From assembly GCA_047610385.1 (NCBI GenBank), contig JBLGAC010000002.1, positions 124,001 through 188,000 on the forward strand: DNA of 64,000 nt, in the 5' to 3' direction. The notes below the pieces were generated by a model that worked only from the letters and a program-made list of their open reading frames with translations, had not been told where the DNA came from and ran no database searches. The translations under genes were made by a program, and so were the position numbers. Below, piece by piece: positions 35,598 through 44,549 of this stretch (position 1 is the stretch's first letter; every line of letters starts with the position of its first letter). This DNA comes from JBOCEF01 sp047610385. GTDB taxonomy: Bacteria > Pseudomonadota > Alphaproteobacteria > Rhodobacterales > Rhodobacteraceae.

Positions 35598-37001
35598 ATG
35601 TGGAGCGAAATGGGTTCATCAGATGCGCCGCGGCCCGAGTATCGGGAGGTGGCGCGCTGGATCGCGGAACATGGTGCTGACGCTCTCATGGCCCGCCGGG
35701 CTGAGGCCGAAGCGCTGTTTCGCAAGGTAGGCATCACCTTCGCCGTTTACGGCGAGGGCGGGGATCCCGACAGGTTGATCCCCTTTGACATCATACCGAG
35801 GGTGTTTTCAGCCTCGGAATGGGACGTGATTGAGCGCGGCTCAATCCAGCGTGCTCGTGCGCTTAACGCCTTTCTTCTCGACGTCTATAATGACGCCGAA
35901 TTCGTGAAGGCTGGCAAGATCCCCGCTGATCTGGTGTTCAAGAACGCGGCCTTCGCCCCGATCATGAAGGGCGTGCGCCCGCCGGGTGACGTGTTCGGCC
36001 ATATCATCGGCGTTGATCTGGTGCGCACCGGCCCGGATGAATTGTTCGTGCTTGAGGACAACTGCCGCACCCCGTCAGGGGTCAGCTATGTGCTTGAAAA
36101 CCGCGAAGTCATGGCGCGGCTGTTCCCGGACCTGTTCGCCGACGGGCTGATCCGGCCGGTCGATCAATATGCCGACATGCTGGCCGACGCGATGGCTGAG
36201 GTGGCGCCGCCTTTGTGCGACGGAACCCCCAACATCGCGATCCTGACGCCGGGCCATTTCAACAGCGCCTATTACGAACATTCGTTCCTTGCCGATCAGA
36301 TGGGCATCCATCTGGTTGAGGGGCAGGACCTGTTCGTCGAAAAGGGCCGGGTCTGGATGCGCACCGTCGCGGGGCCTGAGCGGGTGGACGTGATCTACCG
36401 CCGGATCGACGACGAATATCTTGACCCCAAAGTGTTCAACCCCAAATCCATGCTCGGGGTCGCGGGCATCATGGACGTCTACAAGGCCGGGGGCGTGACC
36501 ATCGTCAACGCGCCCGGCGCCGGGGTGGCCGATGACAAGGCAGTGTATCTGCACGTCCCCGACATGGTGGAATTCTATCTGGGCGAAAAGGCGATCCTGC
36601 CCAACGTGCCCACCTGGAAATGCGGCGATCCGGATGACTGCGCCCATGTGCTGAAGAATCTCGGCGATCTGGTGGTCAAAGAGGTTCACGGATCGGGCGG
36701 CTACGGGATGTTGGTGGGCCCTGCCTCCACCGATCAAGAGATCGCGGCCTATGCTGAGCGGATCAAGGCCCATCCGGCGGGCTTCATCGCCCAGCCGACG
36801 CTGCAATTGTCCACCGCGCCGACGATGACCGACAAAGGCATCGCCGGGCGGCATGTGGACCTGCGCCCCTATGTGATCACGGGCAAGGACACCCGGCTGA
36901 TCCCCGGCGGGCTGACGCGCGTTGCGCTGCGCGAAGGGTCACTGGTTGTGAATTCCTCGCAAGGCGGCGGGGTCAAGGACACTTGGGTGCTGAGCCGGTG
37001 A
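35598..37001 (+). CDS. Circularly permuted ATP-grasp type 2 protein
   Basis: The family (CP_ATPgrasp_2, DUF404/DUF407) is predicted to form amide bonds using ATP. The product has the expected elements: VLEDNCRTPSGVSYVLENR, VDVIYRRIDDEYLDP, VVKEVHGSGGYGMLVGP (the nucleotide-binding loop) and a C-terminal DLRPYVITGKDTRLIPGGLTRVAL. From ATG 35598 it has 467 residues, normal for the family; ATG 35610 with GGAG four bases upstream is an alternative start. It diverges from the transglutaminase/amidoligase gene across 128 bases and is followed after 12 bases by the alpha-E gene, an association seen in many bacteria. Product and substrate are not known. Confidence 0.92.
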   Translation: MWSEMGSSDAPRPEYREVARWIAEHGADALMARRAEAEALFRKVGITFAVYGEGGDPDRLIPFDIIPRVFSASEWDVIERGSIQRARALNAFLLDVYNDAEFVKAGKIPADLVFKNAAFAPIMKGVRPPGDVFGHIIGVDLVRTGPDELFVLEDNCRTPSGVSYVLENREVMARLFPDLFADGLIRPVDQYADMLADAMAEVAPPLCDGTPNIAILTPGHFNSAYYEHSFLADQMGIHLVEGQDLFVEKGRVWMRTVAGPERVDVIYRRIDDEYLDPKVFNPKSMLGVAGIMDVYKAGGVTIVNAPGAGVADDKAVYLHVPDMVEFYLGEKAILPNVPTWKCGDPDDCAHVLKNLGDLVVKEVHGSGGYGMLVGPASTDQEIAAYAERIKAHPAGFIAQPTLQLSTAPTMTDKGIAGRHVDLRPYVITGKDTRLIPGGLTRVALREGSLVVNSSQGGGVKDTWVLSR

Positions 37002-37013
37002 GGGAGAACTGAC

Positions 37014-37982
37014 ATGGCCATGCTGAGCCGCACCGCCGAGGGTCTGTTCTGGATGTCGCGCTATATTGAGCGTGCCGAGAACATCGCCCGATTGCTGGAC
37101 GCCGGGCGCCGGATGAACACGCTGCCCCATGCCGGGGACGGTGCGGCGCAGGAATGGGCGTCGATTATCATCGCCGCCGGCTGCACCGGCACATACACCC
37201 GCCCGCTGGGCCAGGCTGATGAGGCGTCGGTCGCCCACCATCTGATCTTTGACGCGGAGAATCCGTCCTCGATCCGGGCGTGTTTTGAAATGGCGCGCTC
37301 CAACGCGCGCGCCATGCGCATCGCCATCACCGCCGATGTGTGGGATTCCGCGAACGAGGCCTGGTCCTCAATGCGCGCAAGGTCGCCCGAGGCAGTGACC
37401 GGGGGTGGGCTGGCGCCGTTCCTCGACTGGGCCAAGGCGCAGGGGCAGCGGTTTCGCGGCGCGGTGGACGACACCTTGCTGCGCGATTCCGGCTATGGCT
37501 TTGTGCGGCTGGGCCAATACATTGAACGCGCCGACGCCACTGCGCGTCTGCTCGACGTGAAATACCACGTTCTGCTGCCCACAGGGGCAGAGGTGGGCGG
37601 CCCGCTGGATCATGTGCAATGGGTGCAGATCCTGCGCGCGGCCAATTCTCAGCGCGCGTATCGCCATGTGTACCGCCAGCCGGTGTCGCCTGATCTGGTG
37701 GCCGATTTCCTGATCCTGAACCCGCTGTCGCCGCGATCGCTGCTGCACAGCTATTCGACTGTGGTCCGGCATCTGGATGCGATGGCTGTGCGGGGCGGTG
37801 GGCGGCGTGATTGCCATGCGATGGCGCGGCGCATGCTGTCGCGGCTGTTCGACGTGGACGTCAATGACATCTTTGCCGAGGGCCTGCACGAATTCCTGAC
37901 TGAGTTCATCAAACACAACAACAGCCTCGCCCAGGCCATCGCCGTCGATCACGGGTTCGGACCGCAGGCGACCGCAGCCTGA
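37014..37982 (+). CDS. Alpha-E domain protein (DUF403)
   Basis: Alpha-E proteins are all-helical partners of circularly permuted ATP-grasp enzymes, named for a conserved glutamate. The 322-residue product begins MAMLSRTAEGLFWMSRYIERAENIARLLD, the diagnostic start, and repeats a similar element in GYGFVRLGQYIERADATARLLDV (about 160-185), as the family does. It ends with DINDIF-like VDVNDIFAEGLHEFLTEFI. A GAGGGAG ribosome site precedes ATG 37014. Its close spacing to the ATP-grasp gene argues for one operon and a shared complex. Confidence 0.93.
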   Translation: MAMLSRTAEGLFWMSRYIERAENIARLLDAGRRMNTLPHAGDGAAQEWASIIIAAGCTGTYTRPLGQADEASVAHHLIFDAENPSSIRACFEMARSNARAMRIAITADVWDSANEAWSSMRARSPEAVTGGGLAPFLDWAKAQGQRFRGAVDDTLLRDSGYGFVRLGQYIERADATARLLDVKYHVLLPTGAEVGGPLDHVQWVQILRAANSQRAYRHVYRQPVSPDLVADFLILNPLSPRSLLHSYSTVVRHLDAMAVRGGGRRDCHAMARRMLSRLFDVDVNDIFAEGLHEFLTEFIKHNNSLAQAIAVDHGFGPQATAA

Positions 37983-38087
37983 CCGCGCCGCTGCGGGCGG
38001 GCTTTGCGCCGGGCGCGGGTTCTGATACCCAATTGGCCAAATGCCCTGAGGGTCGGTGCCCTGCACCGTTTGAGTGAAGAAGAACCG

Positions 38088-38942
38088 ATGACCTATTGCG
38101 TCGCGCTGAAAGTGGACGAGGGCCTCGTCTGCCTGTCAGATACCCGCACGAACGCGGGGCTCGACAACATTTCAAAGTATCGCAAGATGCATACGTGGTC
38201 GCTTCCGGGCGAACGTATCATCGTATTGATGACCGCTGGTAATCTTGCGGTCACGCAGGCAGTGGTCAGTTCGATCCAGGAAAGCATCGACCATCCGGTT
38301 GAGGGCATTGAAACCATCTTCACCGCCCCAACAATGTTCCGGGTGGCCGAAGTGGTCGGCACCCAGATGCGCAACGTGTTCAATCAACACTCAGCAATGC
38401 TTGGCAGTTCGGCCGAAAGCACCATCGTGCTGGCCGGGCAGCGGGCTGGCGGGCCGCTTCGGCTGTTCATGATCTACTCAGCCGGAAATTTCATTGAGGC
38501 GTCTGAGGAAAATCCGTTTTTCCAGATCGGTGAGCATAAATACGGCAAGCCGATTCTTGATCGTGTGGTGCGGCCTGAAACCAAGCTGAACGATGCGGTG
38601 ACTGCGGCGCTGCTGTCGATGGATTCGACCCTGCGCTCAAACCTCTCGGTGGGGATGCCGCTCGACCTCGCGGTGATCCGGCGCGACGCCTACACGTTTG
38701 AGCCGCTGGTGCGGATTGAGGAAGACGACGAATCGTTCCGGGAGATTTCCAGCGGCTGGTCCACGGCGCTGCGCGAAGGCTTCGTGAACATCGGCGGCAT
38801 TGTTCCGGCAGCGTGGCGTGCCGAGGATGTGGAGCAGACGCTCCTCCCGCTCAGCGCCCCGCCTGAGACGACGCAGCGCCAGGTTCAGGGTGGGACATTG
38901 CCGCACTCCACCGCGCCGCGGTCGGGCGAAGATCGGTCCTGA
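38088..38942 (+). CDS. Anbu-type bacterial proteasome homologue (predicted peptidase)
   Basis: Anbu (BPH) is a self-compartmentalising N-terminal-nucleophile peptidase related to proteasome beta subunits. Starting at ATG 38088, preceded by an AAGAAG site, the protein is 284 residues and reads MTYCVALKVDEGLVCLSDTRTNAG; Thr2 would be the nucleophile after Met removal. LPGERIIVLMTAGNLAVTQ and GSSAESTIVLAGQ match conserved proteasome-like strands. Anbu genes are typically found with a transglutaminase, an ATP-grasp and an alpha-E gene, as here; the likely role is cutting a peptide-like product or tag made by the neighbours. An in-frame start at 38004 would bury Thr2 and is rejected. Confidence 0.93.
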   Translation: MTYCVALKVDEGLVCLSDTRTNAGLDNISKYRKMHTWSLPGERIIVLMTAGNLAVTQAVVSSIQESIDHPVEGIETIFTAPTMFRVAEVVGTQMRNVFNQHSAMLGSSAESTIVLAGQRAGGPLRLFMIYSAGNFIEASEENPFFQIGEHKYGKPILDRVVRPETKLNDAVTAALLSMDSTLRSNLSVGMPLDLAVIRRDAYTFEPLVRIEEDDESFREISSGWSTALREGFVNIGGIVPAAWRAEDVEQTLLPLSAPPETTQRQVQGGTLPHSTAPRSGEDRS

Positions 38943-38963
38943 TCCGGGGCGTTGCGGTATGGC

Positions 38964-38990
38964 GTGGTGCGCTGCGTGTCAGCGCACCAC
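38964..38990. terminator. Hairpin at the convergent end of the Anbu and flgI genes
   Basis: An 11-base perfect stem (GTGGTGCGCTG, 38964-38974, with 38980-38990) has a 5-base loop and overlaps the flgI stop codon. No T run follows on either side, so termination would be inefficient or would need other factors. Confidence 0.4.
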
Positions 38991-40208
38991 GAATTCAGTG
39001 TGGATCATGCCTGACGCCTTGATGCTTTGCAGGATGTCCATGATTTCGAGGGAGCTGAGGCCGATCGCTGACAGCCCTTCAACCACGTCCTGCACCGATG
39101 ATTCCTGTTCGGTGCGCATGGTGCTGGTTGGGCCCTGCTGAACGCCGACCTTATCCACCGGCAAAATCACCGTCTGCCCGTCTGAGAATGGATTGGGTTG
39201 CGAGGCTATGAATGTCCGCTCAGTTTTGATCTTGATGGCGCCGTGGGTGATGCTCATCGCTGGCAACGGGATGTCACCGCCGACCACAATGGTCCCCGCG
39301 CTCTGGTCCATGACGATGATGGTGCGCGCATCTGGGGCAACCACGATCTGTTCGACCCGCGCGACCAGTTCGGTCAGCGACATGTTCGCGCGCATGGGCG
39401 CAAGTTCAATGGTTCTCGAATCGATTGCCCGCGCCTTTACACCGATGCCCGCGCTGTTGATGGCATTTGCCGCCGCCAACGCGGTGGAGAAGTCTGCCGT
39501 GCGCAAGGCGAGGCCGAAATTGGTCATATCCTCAAAATTGAACGCGACCTCCCTCTCCACCGAAGCACCTCCCGGGATGTCGCCGACCGTGGGCACGCCG
39601 ATCTGTTCCGTGGCGTTTTCGGTCTGTGCCGACACGCCACCCGCCACGACGGGCCCCTGCGCAACCGCATAGATCTGTCCATCAGCGGCATTCAGGGGCG
39701 TCATGATCAAGGTGCCGCCACGCAGGCTGGTCGCGTCGCCGATCGCTGAGACTGCCACGTCGATGGTCGATCCGGCGCGCGAGAAAGGTGGTAGCTTGGC
39801 GGTGACCAGCACCGCGGCGATATTCTTGGGCCTGAAGGTTTCGCCTGCCACGTTGACGCCAAGCCTTTCCAGCAAGTTGGACAGCGCCTCTTCGGTAAAG
39901 GGGGAGTTTCGCAGGCTGTCCCCAGTGCCAGCCAGCCCGACAACAAGCCCATAGCCCACCAGATCGTTCGCGCGCACCCCCCTGAATGTTGCGAGATCCT
40001 TGAGCCTGACAGCTGGCGCGAGGCGCCGCGCGGGCAAATTGCCAGTGGCAACCGGGGCGCCGGATACACCACCAACGGCGGCATAGTCCCCGGTCTGTTC
40101 ATCCGCCGCGGCCATTGGTGCGTTTGCCCCAAGCAACAGCGCCAACACCGCCAGAGCGATGCCGCGAAGTCCTGCGCCCAAGGTGATCCGTCGGCTTGCG
40201 ATGATCAC
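38979..40208 (-). CDS. flgI: Flagellar P-ring protein FlgI
   Basis: FlgI polymerises in the periplasm to form the P ring around the flagellar rod. The 409-residue precursor has a signal peptide (GIALAVLALLLGANAPMAAA) and the family motifs VRLKDLATFRGVRANDLVGYGLVVGLAGTGD (partial match quoted in pieces here: RANDLVGYG, GLAGTGDS), NIAAVLVTAKLPPF and the C-terminal SLEIMDILQSIKASG. The start is GTG at 40208, forming a GTGA overlap with the flgL stop. Normal length; last gene of the flgEKLI block. Confidence 0.96.
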   Translation of the reverse strand: MIIASRRITLGAGLRGIALAVLALLLGANAPMAAADEQTGDYAAVGGVSGAPVATGNLPARRLAPAVRLKDLATFRGVRANDLVGYGLVVGLAGTGDSLRNSPFTEEALSNLLERLGVNVAGETFRPKNIAAVLVTAKLPPFSRAGSTIDVAVSAIGDATSLRGGTLIMTPLNAADGQIYAVAQGPVVAGGVSAQTENATEQIGVPTVGDIPGGASVEREVAFNFEDMTNFGLALRTADFSTALAAANAINSAGIGVKARAIDSRTIELAPMRANMSLTELVARVEQIVVAPDARTIIVMDQSAGTIVVGGDIPLPAMSITHGAIKIKTERTFIASQPNPFSDGQTVILPVDKVGVQQGPTSTMRTEQESSVQDVVEGLSAIGLSSLEIMDILQSIKASGMIHTEFVVR

Positions 40209-41212
40209 TGGATGAACCGCACGAAGCTGAGGCTGCGGGTCATCGACTGAACCGTGAGCGCAGCTTCCAATGCGCCTTGGATGCCGGACAGTCGCGAGGC
40301 CGCATCATAAAGATCCACCGAGAGAATGTCGGAAAGGTTCATTTCAAGCTGGATCCGCATGTCGCCAGCCTCTGCGATCGCAGTCTCGGCTTGTTCGGCA
40401 AGCCCCCCCAGATCAGCGCTGATGTCGAGCAGGCCGGGCTGCGCGTTCAGCAACGCCTGCGCCGCGATGCCGAGGGACTCCGTCCGCTCCGCCGTGTTTG
40501 CGGGCAGCTTGTCTTCTGTGACGGCAACAGACAGCGCCAGACCGAACAGCGCCTGGCGAAACGGCATGTCGAGGGCGTTTGGCTCCAGCGCTAGATAGAC
40601 GCCGTCATCGACCTGCATGCGCGTGGTGGCATCATCGCCTTGGTACATGGACGCCTCATACCCGCCGGTGGGAGACAGAAAAAACTCCTCCATTGCGGCG
40701 CGGGCAGTGGCGGCATCAGGCGCGCCCGCGGCCGCGGCGAAAGCAGCGGTGAGGATGTCATCGGGCGGCGGCAGGGCGGGGCGGTTGACTTCGGCACCCG
40801 CGAACAGACTGCGGCCAGCATAGCGCGTGTTGAGCGCTTGGACGGCTGCGCCGAATGTGTTGCGCGCACCGTTGGCGATCCGCTCCGCGGACATCGAGTC
40901 CCCGCGCTCCACCGCCGCAGAGAGTTGGATCGCGAGCCCGTCGGTGGAGTTGCGCACAAGCTCCACCGCGTTCAACGCCGTTTCGATGCGCGCACCCGCG
41001 CGTGTCGCGGCATCCTTGAACGCGTTTTCGGAGGCGACGCCAGCCTCCATCAGATATAGGCGCCGCAGGTCGCCGCCCGCAGCCTTGTTGATGTCGGCAT
41101 GCTGGCCGGTGGTCAGCTCCAGCCCCGCGGCTTCGAGCTGGCGCGAGAGTGACGATGTGATGTTCCGGAACCGTTGGTTGGACAGCAGGTCGGGCACGCC
41201 GGTGATGTTCAT
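40205..41212 (-). CDS. flgL: Flagellar hook-filament junction protein FlgL
   Basis: FlgL (HAP3) joins the FlgK ring to the filament. The 335-residue protein starts with the flagellin-type helical segment (RNITSSLSRQLEAAGLELTTGQHADI) and ends with a helical region (NLSDILSVDLYDAASRLSGIQGALEAALTVQS), as FlgL and flagellins do. The central part is divergent, as usual. It lies 4 bases after flgK and overlaps flgI, so the three are coupled. Position after flgK distinguishes it from a flagellin gene. Confidence 0.93.
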   Translation of the reverse strand: MNITGVPDLLSNQRFRNITSSLSRQLEAAGLELTTGQHADINKAAGGDLRRLYLMEAGVASENAFKDAATRAGARIETALNAVELVRNSTDGLAIQLSAAVERGDSMSAERIANGARNTFGAAVQALNTRYAGRSLFAGAEVNRPALPPPDDILTAAFAAAAGAPDAATARAAMEEFFLSPTGGYEASMYQGDDATTRMQVDDGVYLALEPNALDMPFRQALFGLALSVAVTEDKLPANTAERTESLGIAAQALLNAQPGLLDISADLGGLAEQAETAIAEAGDMRIQLEMNLSDILSVDLYDAASRLSGIQGALEAALTVQSMTRSLSFVRFIQ

Positions 41213-41216
41213 GACG

Positions 41217-42677
41217 TCAGATCTCCATCAGTCGCTTCAGCAACGTATCTACGGTTTGGAGCACGCGTGCATTTGCGGCGTAAGCCTGTTCGACCAAAAG
41301 CAGATGCGCCAGTTCCTGGTCGGTATCGACACCCATTACAGCGGCCTCGGTGGTCGCGGCGAGCTCAAGGCGCGCTTCGCGATTTTCCAGCATCACCTGC
41401 GCTTGTGCGGCCCCGTTGGCCGCGATTGATGTCAGCTCTGAGGCGAGGTCGCTGGCGCCATACAGCCCCCCGACCCCTGCATTCGCCGAAGGCGTCCTTG
41501 GGTCGGTGAGCGAGGACAAAAAGCTGCGCAGGATCATATCGCTGCCGGCCGCGCCCTCAGCGACCGCATTCATGCCATCGCGCAGACGCCATGCATTGCC
41601 GCCCTGGCTTGGGTCGGTTGCGGCGTTGAGGGAGAACAGTCTTGCCGCACCCTCAGGATCCAATGGATCCGCAGCCGCACCGCCGATGGTGAACAGGCCC
41701 GGATCGCCCGCGGTAAGAGTAGGGTCGACCGACGTATCCTGAAAGCGCATCGCCAGATCAATGGCAAACGCATCGATTCGCGCGCCCTCAGCAGGTGCCA
41801 GAACATCCCGAACTTGGAAATTTGCCGCGAGCGCGCCGCCGTCCAGCAGGCCACCGCCGCGGCCAACTTCCACATCCTGGCCATTGAGAGTGATGCCTGA
41901 GAGCGCGCCACTGGCGATCGTCATGTCCTGGGTGATGACGCCCGTGGGTGTGAACCCCAGCTCGTGCGCTTTTCCGTCAAGCAACGCGCCGCCGCCTTTG
42001 GCGTATATCGCCACCTGATCGCCGCCGCGTGGATAGGTTTTGATCGGGATCAGGCTGGAGACCTGATCGATCATCTGTTGGCGTTCGTCTTCGAGCGATG
42101 TGAAATCGCCACCTGAAACGCTGCGTATCTGGATTTCACGGTTCAGTTGTTCGATTTCGCGCAGCGAGGCGTTAACGATGTTCACTTGGCGCGTGATTGA
42201 TGCGTCGGCATCGACGCGCACCCGTGCGGTTTCGGTGGAGATGGCCTGCACCGCGCGCGTCAGATCCCGGCCCGCCCCGACGGCCCGCGATTGAAGCGAT
42301 GTGCTTTCTGGCGTGTCGGCAAGATCGCGCAGCGCGATCTCCAACGCCGAAGTGCGCGCCGGCAGGCTGGTCGCGGTTCCCGGCGTGCCCCATGCAGCCG
42401 CCAGCCGGCTTTGCGCGCTCGAGAGCGTATCCGCCTCGCCCACTTCCGCATCGAGTTTCCGCCGGTCCGCGGTGGCTTGTGGATCGGCGGTGCGCTGCAT
42501 GCCCGCGACGCGCACGCCTGCGCCCGTTCCAGCGACGGAGCGTGCTGAAATCTCGACGGTTTTGCGTGAATACCCCTCCGTCATCGCGTTTGCGACGTTG
42601 TTGGAGATGACTTCCGCGGTGCGCGAGGCGGCGGTAAGTCCCGTGAAGGCGTTTGAGAGTGCGGAAGTGATGCTCAT
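41217..42677 (-). CDS. flgK: Flagellar hook-associated protein FlgK
   Basis: FlgK (HAP1) is the first junction protein on the hook tip. The 486-residue product has the N-terminal rod/hook motif (ALSNAFTGLTAASRTAEVISNNVANAMTEGYSRK, seen at 5-40) and a C-terminal helical end reading LAHLLLVEQAYAANARVLQTVDTLLKRLM, typical of FlgK. Its length is in the lower normal range. It lies between flgE (38 bases upstream) and flgL (4 bases downstream). Confidence 0.94.
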   Translation of the reverse strand: MSITSALSNAFTGLTAASRTAEVISNNVANAMTEGYSRKTVEISARSVAGTGAGVRVAGMQRTADPQATADRRKLDAEVGEADTLSSAQSRLAAAWGTPGTATSLPARTSALEIALRDLADTPESTSLQSRAVGAGRDLTRAVQAISTETARVRVDADASITRQVNIVNASLREIEQLNREIQIRSVSGGDFTSLEDERQQMIDQVSSLIPIKTYPRGGDQVAIYAKGGGALLDGKAHELGFTPTGVITQDMTIASGALSGITLNGQDVEVGRGGGLLDGGALAANFQVRDVLAPAEGARIDAFAIDLAMRFQDTSVDPTLTAGDPGLFTIGGAAADPLDPEGAARLFSLNAATDPSQGGNAWRLRDGMNAVAEGAAGSDMILRSFLSSLTDPRTPSANAGVGGLYGASDLASELTSIAANGAAQAQVMLENREARLELAATTEAAVMGVDTDQELAHLLLVEQAYAANARVLQTVDTLLKRLMEI

Positions 42678-42715
42678 GACATGCTCCGTGACGTGGCCGG
42701 GACCTCAGCCCATCA

Positions 42716-44023
42716 TCATCGTTTGATGTTGGTGGTCTCCTGCAGCATCTCATCCACGGTCTGAATGACCTTGGCGTTGGAGGAGTAGGCCCGCTGGGTT
42801 ACGATAAGGTCCGTAAGTTCGCCGGCGATGTCCGCCGTCGATTCCTGAAGTGCGTAGCCGATCACACCGCCCGTCGGGCCATCGCCGGCATCCCAAAGAT
42901 AAAGTGACCCGGATGCTTGCGTGAGCGAGAAGGCCTGGTTGTCCTCAGATGCCAAACCGTTGAGGTTCGGCACATCGGCGACCGGGATCTGGAAAAGCCG
43001 GCGGACAAAACCGGTGTCATAGATCGCGTTCACATAGCCGTTCACGTCGACTTCGACCGATGTCATCGTGCCGACCGGAGAGCCGTTCTTGGTCACTGAG
43101 GTTGGCGCGAATTCAGCTGACAGCTGGGTCATTCGATTGGACGACCCGAGCATGCCGATTTCGATCGCCAGCGGACCGCTGTTGACGGTGGTGCTGATCT
43201 CTCCCGTCAGCGGATCGTAGGAGCCGCCGGACAGCGCCGTCACTGACAGAATCGCGCCGCCAGTGCCGCGTGTGTCATCAAAGACAATCTCAAATTCCGC
43301 CACCGGGTTGGACAAGGCGTCGGTGGCGCTGTCGTCAAGCGACAGGGTCCATGTGTTGGAGCTGCCGGTGGCGGGCACAGTGGGCGTGAAGGATGCGTTC
43401 AGGGTCTGCGAGGCACCGAGATTGTCGAAATATTCAACCGGAAGCTGCAGGCTGACGCCATTTCCGCTCGATTGGGTTGCGGTGGCGGGCAGGTTGACGC
43501 CCAGCTCAATCCGCGTGGTCGGCGAGGCGGCGAAGCGCTGTGAATAAATCTCAACGGGCTGGAGCCCGGCTGAGCTGTCGCGCGGCTGAGTGGGGATATT
43601 GCCGTCGACATCCGCCTCCCACCCCAAAAGCACAAGGCCTGAGGAGGTGCGCAGGTAGCCGTCTTTGTCAGGCCGGAACGACCCGCTGGAGGTCAGCTGC
43701 AAGGGCAGCGCGCCATCGGGGTTGTCGAGCGAGGAAATCTTGGTGACTGGCAGCATTCCACGCCCACCGATCGTGATGTCGAGGGGGTGGTTGGTCGAGG
43801 CGAGCGAGCCCTGTGCCTCCACGTCGCGCACGGAGGTCGAGCGCACGCCGCCCGCGGTGTACGATCCACCCGACTGGCTGATCGCCATCGAGAAGAAATC
43901 AGCACCAGCGCGTTTGTATCCATAGGTGCTTGAGTTCGCGATGTTATCCGCGATGGTCGCAAGCTTGCTGGCATTAACGCTCAGCCCCATGACGCCCGCA
44001 TTGAGCGAAGATGAAATTGTCAT
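42716..44023 (-). CDS. flgE: Flagellar hook protein FlgE
   Basis: FlgE polymerises to form the hook. The 435-residue protein has the N-terminal hook motif (SLNAGVMGLSVNASKLATIADNIANSSTYGYKR in pieces: VNASKLATIADNIAN), the flagellar basal-body C-terminal motif (ELTDLIVTQRAYSSNAKVIQ) and central D1/D2 regions with GYLRTSSGLVLLGWEADVDGN. AAGGGA lies 6 bases before ATG 44023. It is the first gene of this flagellar block; the 200-base upstream region shows no promoter I can defend. The remaining flagellar genes are not in this window. Confidence 0.95.
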   Translation of the reverse strand: MTISSSLNAGVMGLSVNASKLATIADNIANSSTYGYKRAGADFFSMAISQSGGSYTAGGVRSTSVRDVEAQGSLASTNHPLDITIGGRGMLPVTKISSLDNPDGALPLQLTSSGSFRPDKDGYLRTSSGLVLLGWEADVDGNIPTQPRDSSAGLQPVEIYSQRFAASPTTRIELGVNLPATATQSSGNGVSLQLPVEYFDNLGASQTLNASFTPTVPATGSSNTWTLSLDDSATDALSNPVAEFEIVFDDTRGTGGAILSVTALSGGSYDPLTGEISTTVNSGPLAIEIGMLGSSNRMTQLSAEFAPTSVTKNGSPVGTMTSVEVDVNGYVNAIYDTGFVRRLFQIPVADVPNLNGLASEDNQAFSLTQASGSLYLWDAGDGPTGGVIGYALQESTADIAGELTDLIVTQRAYSSNAKVIQTVDEMLQETTNIKR

Positions 44024-44223
44024 CGCGTTCCCTTGACTGCTCCGCCGGCGAAGAAGGCCGGCCCACTTTCTGCGGAGGACGGAGCGGTCAATGCCCTGCG
44101 CCCGGGCGAGGCTCGTATGCTCGGGCGCAGGAAGCGTCGACCGCGTCCTGATGCAATCAAGGTCGGCGAAGACAGTTTATGGGGAGTTAAGCGGCCTGCT
44201 AGGAATGACTCGAATCTGCGCGA

Positions 44224-44526
44224 TCAAGCGCCTTCGACAATGGTGATCGTGCCTTCCGAGACCGGCAGCCGGTGGGCGCGGGCGGCCTGATACCCTTCGC
44301 TGTTCCAGCAATCGACAGCCGCTTGATAGCTGGGAAATTCGATGACCACATGGCGGTCACGGCCAATGGCACCTTCGATTTCCTGCGCTTTCCCCCCACG
44401 AACAATGAATTTCGCGCCGTATTTTACAAAGGAATCCCGCGCCCCTTCTACGTAGTTTTTGTAGGTTTCAAAGTCGTCTACGCGGACATGGGCGATCCAG
44501 TAGCCTTTGTTGACAGTTTCAGTCAT
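44224..44526 (-). CDS. DUF1330 family protein
   Basis: This is a 100-residue protein of the DUF1330 family, a small ferredoxin-like dimeric alpha/beta-barrel fold. The start KGYWIAHVRVDDFETYKNYVEGA and the later GRDRHVVIEFPSYQAAVDCWNSEGYQAAR are family hallmarks. The ATG at 44526 has GGAG about 7 bases upstream. It lies 23 bases downstream of xseA on the same strand and may be co-transcribed with it. Function is unknown; members resemble small monooxygenases but without assigned chemistry. Confidence 0.9.
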   Translation of the reverse strand: MTETVNKGYWIAHVRVDDFETYKNYVEGARDSFVKYGAKFIVRGGKAQEIEGAIGRDRHVVIEFPSYQAAVDCWNSEGYQAARAHRLPVSEGTITIVEGA

Positions 44527-44549
44527 TTTTATCTCCGTTTTTTCGATGT

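Noticed and set aside
44024..44223. Sigma-28 or sigma-54 promoter upstream of flgE
   Set aside because: TTAACTCC and GCCGACC elements are present on the minus strand but their spacing does not fit the sigma-28 consensus, and no GG-N10-GC pair of sigma-54 type stands out.
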